Assembly: GCA_043228905.1 (NCBI GenBank)
Contig: JBHGNT010000017.1
Span: 5,208,001 to 5,272,000 of the forward strand
DNA length: 64,000 nt
Direction: 5' to 3'
DNA from: Azolla caroliniana
Lineage: Eukaryota > Polypodiophyta
The stretch's first letter is position 1, and every line of letters begins with the position of its first letter. Positions 10,084-20,971 of the stretch are shown here, one piece after another. Made by a program: the position numbers and the translations under genes. The notes below the pieces were generated by a model. It made no database searches. It saw only the letters and a program-made list of their open reading frames with translations, and was not told the DNA's origin.

Positions 10084-11054
10084 TTGCATAGGTCATGATG
10101 TATCTCGATGTGGACGGGGTGGTATCTACATTAGCTGACATGTCTGAATCTGTAAAGCCTTCCAATAGGGGTTTACTTGAGCCGAATCGAAGGCACATGG
10201 TTGAGATGCCTTTCAGGTACCGCAGGATCCACATGACATCAGTCCAATGCTCTCTTCCCGGATTGCTCATGAACCGGATGACCACTCCAACTACATGTCT
10301 AATGTCGGGCTGGGTACACACCATTGCGTACATGAAGCTTCTGACTGTTGACGCATAAGGTATCTTCATCATATCAGCTTTCTCCGTCTTTGTTTTTAGA
10401 CTTTGCTTTCCAGACTACTTGCTGTTTTCTTAAAGTGTCGATCTGACCAGCTTCGCATCTGTCATGCTGAACCTTTGGAGCATCATTGTCATGTGCTTCT
10501 CTTGTGATAGCCACAATCACTTCTCGTCTGGTCCCGGACTATGTGCATCCCGAAGATCTGTCTCGCGAGACCCATATCTTTCATTGAGAAAGACTTGCTC
10601 AAGGTTTTCTTCATTATCCTGATTTTGATGTGATCCCGTCTGACAATTAGCATGTCGTCTACGTACAACAGGAGTATTAGGAAGTCTCCTCCATCGAACT
10701 TCTTCACAAACACACAGTGGTCGGCCTGCATCTTGTCGTATCCTTGGTCGGTCATGAAGGAGTTGAACTTTCGGTACCATTGCCAGGCAGCTTGCTTCAA
10801 TCCATATAAGCTCTACTTCAACCGACACACTGGGTTCTCCTTCCCTTTCTTGACGAATCCTTTTGGCTGCTGCATATAGATCTCCTCCTCAAGCTCACCG
10901 TGCAAGAATGTAGTCTTGACATCTAATTGTTCGACCTCGAGATCCATGCTTGCCACTAAGCTCAAAACCATCCAGATGGATGTCATCTTCACCATTGGGG
11001 CAATGATCTCGTCGAAATCCACTCCTTTCTTCTGCTGGAAGCTCTTCACCACAA
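10084..11054 (-). pseudogene. Copia M: RT and RNase H fragment
   Basis: Begins (minus) at SFQQKKGVDFDEIIAP near 11045 and continues through RT (DLEVEQLDVKTTFLHGELEE; YVDDMLIV at about 10655) to RNase H (GFTDSDMSANVD, SRYIMTYA). There it joins copia J's protease region at about 10083. The order RT-RNase H then protease-integrase cannot belong to one colinear element, so J and M are separate copies joined by deletion or recombination. Several frame breaks are present (10376-10488, 10801-10812). Confidence 0.8.
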
Positions 11055-14000
11055 GTGCATGAAGACGTCGTCGCATCCGGTTATACTCGGGGAACCGTAC
11101 ATCACGGCAGCACGGATGGAGACAAAGGTGTTGGACAACGGTTCGGCGTATGCACGGGTCCAAAGCCAGGATGGGCGTCACTCGGTCCAGTTCCTAACGG
11201 TGCGACCGAACCATGAGCGTAATCGCGAGACCCTCGGTGGCGAAACCCGAGGGGATTTTTAGAGAGGGCTATCAAGGCGTGGGGCCACGATAGTCTGGAC
11301 ACCCCGGAAAAACCCCATAGATGAACTATAGGCAAAAAGACTTGTACAATAGGTAGAAAATTTTGGTTCACCGATAGCGGAGGTTGTACGATAGCTGGCG
11401 TAGTTGGCTGGGAAAAGAAGCGGGCGGAGGTGCGACTTCGGGCATGTGGAGTCCTCGGCCCAGAAGAGGAAATCAACGGAGTCGTGGAGGCAGTCTCTTT
11501 CGACGACACCTTAGGGAAGTTACGGGAGGTGTTCGGAGAAGGCCTTAATGAGGACCGGACAATTCCGGTATGTTCAGAAAAGATGTACGAAGTCATCGCC
11601 GACTTCGGTAATGGATTCGAGTCGGATTGGACGGCCCGAGTGGATACGAAGTACAAGATTGTGGACCGGAAGGTGAGGCCAGTCACGGCACCCTTGCCGG
11701 AGGGCAGCGAGTTACGGATAAAGGGGGTCGCGTCAGACCCGAGTTTACGAGATTCAGCCAACATAGGACACACGTTCACCGACATAACACTACGGGAGCT
11801 CAAGATCGGTGGGGGTGGCTTTCTACTGATGGCGGAAGAGAACCGGTTTCGGAGAATGCTCAGGAGGCACGGGAAGGCTTTCGCGTTCTCACCGGAGGAG
11901 ATCGGGTGCATAGACTCGACGGTTGTGGAACCAATGGTGATCTTCACGGTACCGCATGTGCTGTGAAATCTCAAACCAATTCCGGTACCCAGAGCTCACA
12001 TCCCGAAGCTAATGGAGCTGCTGAAACACAAGATGGAAATGGGCATCCTCGAACCATCAAATGCCCCATATTCGAATCGATGGTTTACAGTGCCAAAGAA
12101 GAACGACACTCTACGCTTCATACTGGACCTGCAGCCGGTTAACAAGGTTACCATTCGAAACGCAGGTATCAGACCGACCATTGATGAGTTCGCGGAGGCC
12201 TTCGCAAGGAGGTCGATCTACTCGGTCGGGGATTTGTACTCCAGGTACGATCAGTTCCAACTAGTCGTACAGAGCAGGGATGTCACGACGATGCGGACTC
12301 CTCTCAGCCTAGTTCAGATGTGTACCCTACCGCAAGGGGGAACGAACTCGGTGGCGAACATGGTGAATGTGATGAACAAGGTGTTGAGGGACTACATCCC
12401 GGACATCACCATCTCGTTTCTGGACGACATCCCGATCAAAGGATGTCTGGTGGAGGACAAAGACGAATCGATCGGGCCTGACGGTTGCCGAAGGTTCATG
12501 ACGGATCACATCCGCGACTGCGAGAAGGTGCTATAAAGACTCGAGAGCGTGTCGCTCACCTTCTCTAGAGAAAAGTCAGCCTTTGGACATCCGGAGATCT
12601 TGGTAGTCGGACACCTGTGCGGGCCTTACGGCCGAAAGCCGTCCCCGGCGAAGGTAGAAGCCATCTCCGCGATGAAGGACAATTGCGGATCGGTCACGGA
12701 GGTCTGAAGGATCCTTGAGGCATGTGTGTTCTATCACATTTGGATTCCGCACTATGCGCATGTTGCGGAACCGCTTTATGGGTTATTAAAGAAAGGGCGT
12801 CGGTTCGAATGGAGGACGGAGCACACGGAGTCGATCTGGAGACTGAAGGAGGCGCTCGCTGTGGCACCGGATCTCCGGAAAGCGGTTTACAGCAAGGAAG
12901 TTGCCATTTACGTGACGGTGGACACGAGCCTGACTAGGATCGGGTGGGTGATCAACCAGGAAGACGAGGACGGTGTCGCATTGTTACGCGCGTGCGTGTA
13001 GAAGGGGCGGGACCACGGGGGTCTTGGACTAGGGAGCAGACGAGAAAGAATAAGATATGTTTGGAAGTTTAGCTCAAGAGGAGAAGAAGAAAGAATAAGA
13101 TCACGACATAGAAGGAGAGATTGACGGAGGTAAGATACTCAACAAGATATATTAAAGCAAATGAATGATTACAACAATGGTGGCCACATGGGCCGCACCA
13201 AACGACTATGAGAAAACCCTAACTGAGGATGAATAAGGAAACCCTAAACGAAACCCTAACCCTAAAATGGTAAGAACTCTAGACTAAGTGGTATACCTTT
13301 CATACGCAAAATAGGCAACAACTTCATAAGTGACCCCTCCCTTCCTTTTATAGCCCAAGGAGGGAGGGACCTTACAATGTGGGATAAAATTTCCCCTCTT
13401 ATTTCTACACACCATTTCCTAGTATACATGTGCACATGTTGCACACCACCAACTTGCCCATTCCACCCCAGTTTCCGCCTATGGATGAAAATCTTCACGA
13501 CAACAGCATACGGTTCCCGATCTAGTTCGGGGCAAAGGTATTGAGCGAGCGGCAGCGAGGATACGCCCAAAATAAGCGCGAGCTATGGGGTATCGTTTCG
13601 GTAGTCAAGGCCGAGAAGGACTATCTGATCGGGACAGAAGTGATCATCGAGACGGACTGCCTATCGATTCTGGGTATGGTTTCAGGACCTGGCGATGCTT
13701 AGGTGGATTGCGTACATCGTCCCTAAACCCGGAGATACGACACATCTCTGGAAAGGATAACGCCATGGCCGATAGGCTTTCAAGGGCGCGGTTGAGCGAC
13801 GAGGACAACATGGTTTCGGAAAACGAAGCAGTCGGCGAGGACATCTTCGGGTCAGCTAACATAACAACAAGAAAGGGGAGCACTCCGGTGCTTAACGAAT
13901 TCGACGAGAGCATGTACGACGGGAAGTGGCTCCAGATCGGCGGGTTCCTGAAGACAATGATACCGGACACGGCGTGGATGAAGGAAGAGACCAACCGGAT

Positions 14001-15338
14001 TCGGAAGAAAGCGTACCGATTCTTCCTACGGGAAGGGAGCATATGGAAGCACCCAAAGAAGAGAAACGACATCCCGCTCCGAGTGGTGGCGAAGAAAGAG
14101 GAACAGGAAGAATTGCTAACGACATACCACGAGAGTCCCTAGGCCGGGCACTGTGGGACTTGGGCCACATTCTAGAAGCTAAAGGGGAAGTACTGGTGGT
14201 CGGGACTATACCGAGACGTGCATCGGTTCGTGACGACTTGCGAAAGCTGTCAGGTGCACTCCATAGTCCAACATCGGGACGAGCTTCACCCGACCTACCC
14301 TCTGACCGTCCACTTCAAGTGGATGATGGATCTCGTGACGATGTCGATGGGGGTAGGGCAGAAGCGGTATCTGGTGCTGGCTCAAGAGGACCTGACGAAC
14401 CAGGTGGAAGGCCGAGCATTGAAGAACAAAACAACCGCGGTCGTGTGCCAATTTCTGATCGAAGAAGTGGTATGTCGGTATGGGTGCGTAGGTAAGATCG
14501 TGGCCGACCGTGGAGAATTGGACGTGCAAGAGGCGGAAGAGTTGTTTGACCGGCTAGGGATTAAACTCTCGCTCACCACGGCATACAATCCGGAGGCTAA
14601 CAGGAAGGTGGAACGTGGACACGGGTCGATTGTCAAAGCGTTAGTATGGGCATGCGTCGGCCAAGTTGGGAACTGGCCGCGACTCTTACTCTATGGGTTG
14701 TGGGCGGACCGAACTACGCACAGTTCGATAACTGGGTTCATGTTGGCAGAGCTAATGTATGGGCAGAAGCCAGTCATGCCAACGGAGCAGACAATCTCCT
14801 CATGGGCCACGGTGGACTGGAAAGACGAGATGAGCCGGGAGGATCTGTTAGCGGTGCGGATTCGGCAACTAGAGCGAAGACCGGAGGACATGGACGGGGC
14901 CACGGAGAAGCTACGGGTGGCGAGGGTAAAGAACAAAGGACGGTTCAACCGGACTCACTGACTGAGACCGAAGAAGATCGAGGAAGGTGACTGGGTTCTA
15001 GTGTATGACAGCAGCCTCGACAACCAGCACCAGGCAATGCAGAAGTTTGCTAGAAGGTGGTTCGGGCCTTATGTGGTGACAAGCGCCAACAACAATGGAA
15101 CCTGCCATCTCACGGAGCTCGATGGGACAAGGATGGCGGTACTGGTGGCGGGGAAGAGGATCAAAGCATTCAAAAAGCAGCACGAGGCTGAACCGGACCC
15201 GGACGACCAGGATAGCAACAACGACCGGCTCGGAATGGATGTCGGTCCGCAAGACAAAGGATGAGCATCGGCCGGTCTTCTCCAGCAAGAGTCTAAATTT
15301 GGCGCATACCGGTGGATGCGCGGTTAGGTAGGGGCGGA
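11055..15338 (+). pseudogene. Gypsy G1: 5'-truncated protease, RT, RNase H and integrase
   Basis: Plus-strand pol of a Ty3/gypsy family distinct from A/C and H. It begins inside the protease (SSHPVILGEPYITAARMETK, 11059 on). A -1 change of frame at 11254-11262 leads to a linker region with VDTKYKIVDRKVRPVTAPLP (11640-11700). RT (12012-12536) has YSNRWFTVPKK, RTPLSLVQMCTLPQGG and active site FLDDIP (about 12418). RNase H has VTVDTSLTRIGW (12910) and is cut by solo LTR X2. It resumes with FGAKVLSERQRGYAQ (13535) and ETDCLSILGM. Integrase has the CESC zinc ligands (14240), the MDLV Asp (about 14325), VADRGELD (14500) and NPEANRKVERGH (14590). It has multiple stops (TAA at 12535, TGA near 12705, TAG near 14140). 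Confidence 0.88.
12974..13502 (-). repeat. Solo LTR X2 inserted in gypsy G1 RNase H
   Basis: 529 bp, TGTCGC..CGACA on plus; sense is minus, with TATAAAAGG in the minus sense near 13350. It shares the GGGGCGGGACCACGGGGGTCTTGG block with X1 and the G2 LTR. It splits INQEDEDG from FPI.FGAKVLSERQ, which defines the insertion point. I could not find a convincing TSD, so small flanking changes probably occurred. Confidence 0.8.
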
Positions 15339-16134
15339 TGTCATGGAGAAAACCGTCCCGAGGCGGAAATCGGGTATAACGTGCATAAACCGGCCCTTAC
15401 ACGTGGGCACAAGTTTTGTGGTATAGCACATAGAAAGGTACAAGTCAACTGAGGTGAAATCCTAGGTAGCACGCATTCATTAGGGAGAGAATTGAGGCGT
15501 ATCCCTATCCGAAAGGACCGGGAATAAACATGATGTAACGGGTGATAACGGCCTCCCTCCTTGGGCTATAAAAGAGAGGGAGAGGTATTCACCAAAGGGG
15601 ATCGCGTTTTGTAGAGGACGAACTGCTGCCGGACTGGAACCGAGCTCTTCTCCTCTGTCTTCTCCTTCGTCGTTCTGTGCAGGTTTCAGGAGGCTGACTC
15701 TGCTCCGCGAAACGCCCGAGTGCTTCCTGCAAGAGTCTCCTTTTCGCGTTCTGAGTGTGTGTGTGAGAGAAGGCGTCGGAGCCTATCACTCGCCGGTTGT
15801 AACTCCTTGACTTATATATACATTTACATTTGTTCTGTCTCTATTGTTCCGAGTTAGCGGCAACTCCTGTGAATGTGCGTGCTTGTGCGCGTGCGAAGTA
15901 CATCGGGAGTTTCCTTCCCCTCTTCTCATTCGGTTATTTCTCAGTCCAAGGCCCCCGTGATCCCGCCTCGTTCTCCACGCACACGCGTAACAACGCGACA
16001 ACGGCCTCGTGGTTTTCACACCGATACGGCCATGTTATGTGTACCGATTTATGCACCCAGTCTACGCAGTGGGTTACGCATCGTATTACACACGAATGTT
16101 GAGCTTGTTTCTCAACAACGACTCTCACAAGACA
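15339..16134 (+). repeat. 3' LTR of gypsy G1
   Basis: 796 bp from TGTCATGGAG, just after a polypurine-like AGGTAGGGGCGGA, to TCTCACAAGACA. It contains TATAAAAG at 15567 and the block AACGCCCGAGTGCTTCC, which also occurs in the G2 LTR (24658-25406, minus). The two are diverged versions of one LTR architecture. Confidence 0.8.
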
Positions 16135-18189
16135 CTTAATTTTTTTGGATAAATATAGTGGCCATGATAGTCCCCAACGAGAGTAAGTTGTCAGGTAACT
16201 CATGTATATTTGAAAGAACCAAGAGACGAGTGGTTCTTCACATCATCTGTTATTTGGTAGAAATAACGAAGAGATTTAGTGAAGAGGATCATATGGATAT
16301 TATATGTAGAGTGTTACACCATCAACGTTTGAATGAAGACATGGGGAGAATAAAATTTAGGGACCAATGGGTTTCAGAAGAGATTGTAGAGTCTATGAAG
16401 TCATCCCTAGACTTGGTGAAAGGTGTAGAGAGCATAGACAAACTTGCTGCAAAGAGGGCAGCCCTAGACATGGTTGTGAACGGTGCGAGAGAAAAAAAAA
16501 AATAGTGATACTAAAGTTGCCTTAGCCCTAGGTATTCAAAGAAGGAACATGAGGAAACATCATCGAAATATACACTCAAGCCAATTCAAGAGGTTGGGGT
16601 TGTGATGTAGACAATGATGTGATGCCTTGTCTCGATAGATTATTGAGAAAGTGGATTAGTTTTCGGCAAAAAATACGTGTGTCTCACCAATAAGAAGGAC
16701 GTGTGTAGACAACGAATAAGTCGGGGTAAGTACCAGATTCACCCTAGACACTTCTTGGAGATGACTGAGGTATTCCATTTTTTTATATCAATTCACATTC
16801 CATAAATTTTTGTTTTGACCAAGTGTATATTAATGTTTGCTATATATTGGTTGATGTAGGTTGAATTGTACATGAACTTTAAAGACCAACATCGAAGCAT
16901 GACTATTGAATTTTGTAAGTTCCAAGGTTTGAAACCATATTATGTTAGAAAATTAACTGAGAGAAATACATGTTGTTGTGTGTACCACGTGAAGATGAAC
17001 ATGTTAAGGTTTGGAGCGAATGCAATGCGTACTGATTCTAAGGGTATACACGGGGAATTATGTGTCTGCACTTGTGAGGTTTGTAGACCAAATGGGGAGG
17101 ATAATAGGTGTAATGCACGACAAATGACTTATGCATCCGTTTCTGAGTTATGGAGGTCTTGTGTTTGTGAAAAAGAACCATCTTGTGAGTGGCATTGTCG
17201 TACATGTCTTTTAAGAACATGTAAGGTTTGTCCGCTACCATTATTTTGTAGACAGGAGCTTGATTTGACAAACAGTCATATTGTGAAATGGAAATATTTA
17301 GAGTATGTGACTGAAAATATTGGCAAGGGACTTGTTAGTAAGCGTATCAACGAAGTATATAAGGAGACATGTATTGCTACCCTTGTCTCCGAATTTAAGA
17401 AACAACTTGGGGAGTTCATTCCACATAACTTCCGGAGTTATTGGCAAAATTCATAGTTCAAGGAATTTATGAATAACTTGCCACAAGGTGTCATCGTATC
17501 CGTTATTGACTTTGCAGAAAACTATACATTTAAAGTTAAAAATGAGGTTCAATCAATGCATTGGTACAATGATCAATGTATGATACTTGTACATATTTGG
17601 TATTGGAGATAAGATGGTGAGTTACATAAGAAATCAATATTTTACATTTCAGATGATAAAAAGCATGATACACTATTTGTTCAACATTGTTTTAAGCTTC
17701 ACCATGCAAATTTATTGTCTCTAACTGCCATTGGGTTTAGCTTTAACCGCCATTGGGTTTGGTCTAATGGTGTTGCTTTGTAGTTTAAGGCACCACGATC
17801 ATTCTACTTTATCACCAGGTAATTTTTAATCCATATATTTAGTACTTATAATGCAATGTGGAAGGAAGTAATTCTTGTGTAAGTGCTCATCCTTCATGTG
17901 AATCAGTACTACTTGTTGGGTTCAAAGTTTACATCTTAATATTGTACTCCCTATTGCGTTTGTAGTTATTGTCTACACACTCACTATTTTAGTATTCTTG
18001 CAAGACAAGTGGGTATTCTCCTATCATGTCACCTCCAACTTAGTTTTGTCTGCCCTTCTGCATCAAAAAACTCTTTTCAGCTACATAAAAAACTATTGAT
18101 AGACAACACAGTACTATTCAAACGGATGCATGCATACTAATTATGCTTGTAACTATGTTAAGTGTTCTTGATTGATCACATAGTACTAT

Positions 18190-18750
18190 CCTTTCACGTG
18201 AATCCGTGTTTATTATCTTTTAATCCATGTAGAGTGTTCTCCATAGATACATTGTATTGTGTTGTATGTTGTATCTGTACTAAATCAATAGAGTGTTGAA
18301 GGATGTAAGTATTTGTTTTGTATCATAGTATTGTTCGTTCTTGAGAGTTTGTACTAATTATCTTTTAATCCATGTTGAGAGTTCTCCATGAGCACATTGT
18401 ATTGTATTGTGTGTTGTATATGTACTAAATCAGTATTAATGGATGTAAAGTACTCGTCATCAACAACATAGTATTGTCCAATATTGAAGAGTTTGTACTA
18501 ATTATCTTTTAATACATGTAGAGTGTTCTCCATGAACACATTGTACTATGCTTTGTGTTGTATACGTACTAAATTAGTATTAATGGATGTTAAGTATTGT
18601 TGGTTGACAACATAGTACTATTTATCTTTTAATCGGTTTAGAGTGTTCTCCATGGATACATTGTACTATTCTTTGTTTTGTATTTGTACTAAATCAGTAT
18701 TAATGGATATATAGTACTCTCGATTGACAACATAGTACTAATATTTGTTG
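18190..18750. repeat. Degenerate intronic tandem repeat, about 120-144 bp unit
   Basis: At least four imperfect copies with GTTCTCCAT(A/G)G/A..ACATTGTA anchors at 18235, 18381, 18525 and 18645. Each also carries a GTACTAA and TAGTACTA-like motif. They fill the inferred intron that starts at 17819. Confidence 0.75.
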
Positions 18751-18836
18751 GAAACCTGGGATACAAAAGCAGTTACTTCTCCCTATTCAACATTCGTATG
18801 CAATGGAACTACTTCAGGTCTGGACATGGAAAATGA

Positions 18837-19408
18837 GAGCATCATGACGCGGGGGCTGTGATCAAACATGCTCTTACAAGTGAGCAGTTGGATACTAATG
18901 ATGCTAAGTTACAAAATGCACATGATATTGTGGAGTGGCTAACATGGAAGATGTCAAATGATGGTAAGAACAGATTGTTTGTTGAGGTTCACGCTGATGA
19001 GGTCGATAGAACTAAATCATATGGTTGTAAAACCATGAAAGGCACGCAACACCCATTGTGTATTAGGGTTTACCCGTAAGGATACAACACAATTGTACTC
19101 CGTACTTTATCATGCTTTTGTAGAGCATGATGACGCGGGGGCTGTGATCAAACGTGCTCTTACAAGTGAGCAATTGGATAGTAATGATGCTAAGTTACAA
19201 AATGCACATGATGTTGTGGAGTGGCTAACATGGAAGATGTCAAATGATGGTAAGAACATATTGTTTGTTGAGGTTTGCGCTAATGAGGTCGATAGAACTA
19301 AATCATATGGTTGTAAAACCGTGAAAGGTGCGCAACACCCATTGTGTATTAGGGTTTAGCCATAAGGACACAACACAATTGTACTCCGTACTTTATCATG
19401 CTTTTGTT
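18837..19408 (+). repeat. 286-bp tandem duplication of a transposase exon
   Basis: Two head-to-tail copies (about 18837-19122 and 19123-19408), both encoding AVIK.ALTSEQLD.NDAKLQ and ending in a shared ACACAATTGTACTCCGTAC block. The period of 286 is not a multiple of three, so the duplication disrupts the gene. Confidence 0.9.
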
Positions 19409-19941
19409 CCATGTGTATAGATGAAGCTTGGGATGAAGGCATCAACCTATCAATTGTGAAGCCCTAGAAGCTGCAGAAGCTTGAGCTTGAACGACAAGAT
19501 GATATTGAAGAGAATGCACAATCAAATGATATTGTATACTACAACCAACGTCAAGACTTCGCAGTTTTATTGGAAGTGGGAGATCATTTTGCAGTGCTCA
19601 AATCTCCTCAGAATGAAGATTTAGAAGACTACTACATTGTGGTGTGCAAGCAAGGGAAGACATTATTGAAAGAAGTGGTGAGGGATGGCCGGGGCCACAT
19701 GTTCAACGTTCGTGAGTCTGTCATGTATGGAAACTATTACGCAAAGTTACCGCAGTGCAAGAACACATATGCATTACTAAAAGATGCACCCGCCGCATTA
19801 ATCTACGTTGCTGCCATTATTGGGATCAAGTTCAATATGACTCAAGCAAAGCACAAGCTTAAGGGATATAACACTGTCTACAAGGTCCCCCAAGAGGTTC
19901 ATGAGCATATATTGGGGGAGGTCTCTCTGTTTAATGCTTGA

Positions 19942-20971
19942 AAGGTGCCCTATTAATACATTGTAGTTGGCAATTGAAAAACATCCTCTTGTAGTTTACT
20001 ATTTGTATATTGTATCTAGATCGGTTATTAATTTTGATGATTGACAAGTGAATCAATATATTTCATCTTTCTTCTAAAGTGTTTAGAATAATTATTGAGC
20101 TTGTTTTGTAAGTGTTCAAGTTAATTATAGAGTTGCTTGTTTCTAGGGTTAAGGGTGTGAAGTCTTTATTTAAGTATCAATACTTAGTAGCATTAATATG
20201 GCCCTAGCTTATTCAAGTATCAATACCAGTAGTCTAATCCCTATTGTGTTAAGTCTTTATTCAACTCTGACTATGTCCCAAACTTATTACAATATACATA
20301 TTAGTTTAGTACTAATGTGAATGTCAAATGTTCACTAATACATAATAGTCTCCCAACGTTTCTCAGTTAGACGAAAATAACATATGTCATTATAGTACTG
20401 ATATGAATGTCAAATGTTCACGGATACATACATCTTAGTTTAGTACTAATATGAATGTCAAATGTTCCCTAATACACTGAAGGAGATAGTATCTTATTTG
20501 AAATCAACACAATCATGGCGGCAGGACAATTGACAATAGAGTACATCCTCATTCTCTACAATTAGCAATATAGAATTTCACATTATGCTTACAACATTAG
20601 ATGAGTGAACTAGAGTCAATACAACATTTCACATTAGCAATTTAGACAGTATTTTGGTATTAAAAATAGTTCAAGTACAAACATCACTAACAGTTTAGCT
20701 GTAGTTCAACACAATCATGGCTGCATGACAATTGTCAATAGAATACATTCTCATTCTCTACAATTAGCAATATAGAATTTCACATTACGCTAACAACACT
20801 AAATGAGTGAACTGGAGTCAGTAGTAAGTACAACATCTCACATTAGCAATTTAGACAGTATTTTGGTATTACAAATAGTTCAATTACATACATCACTAAC
20901 AATTCAGCTGTAGTTCAAGTACAAACTTTTCAATTACAAACTTCTCAATAGAAAGACAATCAGGCACCATT
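19942..20971. repeat. AT-rich spacer with a 202-bp tandem duplication
   Basis: No gene seen. Two copies of a roughly 202-bp unit start at CAACACAATCATGG (20505 and 20707) and run to about 20910. Shorter repeats of CTAATATGAATGTCAAATGTTC lie at 20310-20480. Confidence 0.8.

Larger units (their letters stand above)
16158..19941 (+). pseudogene. Decayed transposase-like gene with introns
   Basis: Spliced plant-type gene of a family I recognise by motif but cannot name. 16158-16505 gives an N-terminal 115-residue piece ending in a poly-A frameshift. An exon up to 16769 ends HFLEMTE, and a clean GT..AG intron (16770-16859) follows. Exon 16860-17818 has a Cys/His-rich region (CCCVYHVKMNML, CVCTCEVC, WHCRTCLLRTCKVC), then DFAENYTFKVKNEVQSMHW (about 17500-17560), YISDDKKHDT, WSNG and FKAPRSFYFITR. 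An intron starts at 17819. Later pieces encode MQWNYFRSGHGK (18800-18833), a twice-present AVIKHALTSEQL segment and a C-terminal piece GDHFAVLKSP..DLEDYYIVV (19570-19941). Stops at 17454, 17610, 17781 and 18834 break it. The order of Asp-bearing motifs (DFAEN, ISDD, WSNG, GHGK) suggests a DDE-type transposase, which is inference. Confidence 0.6.
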
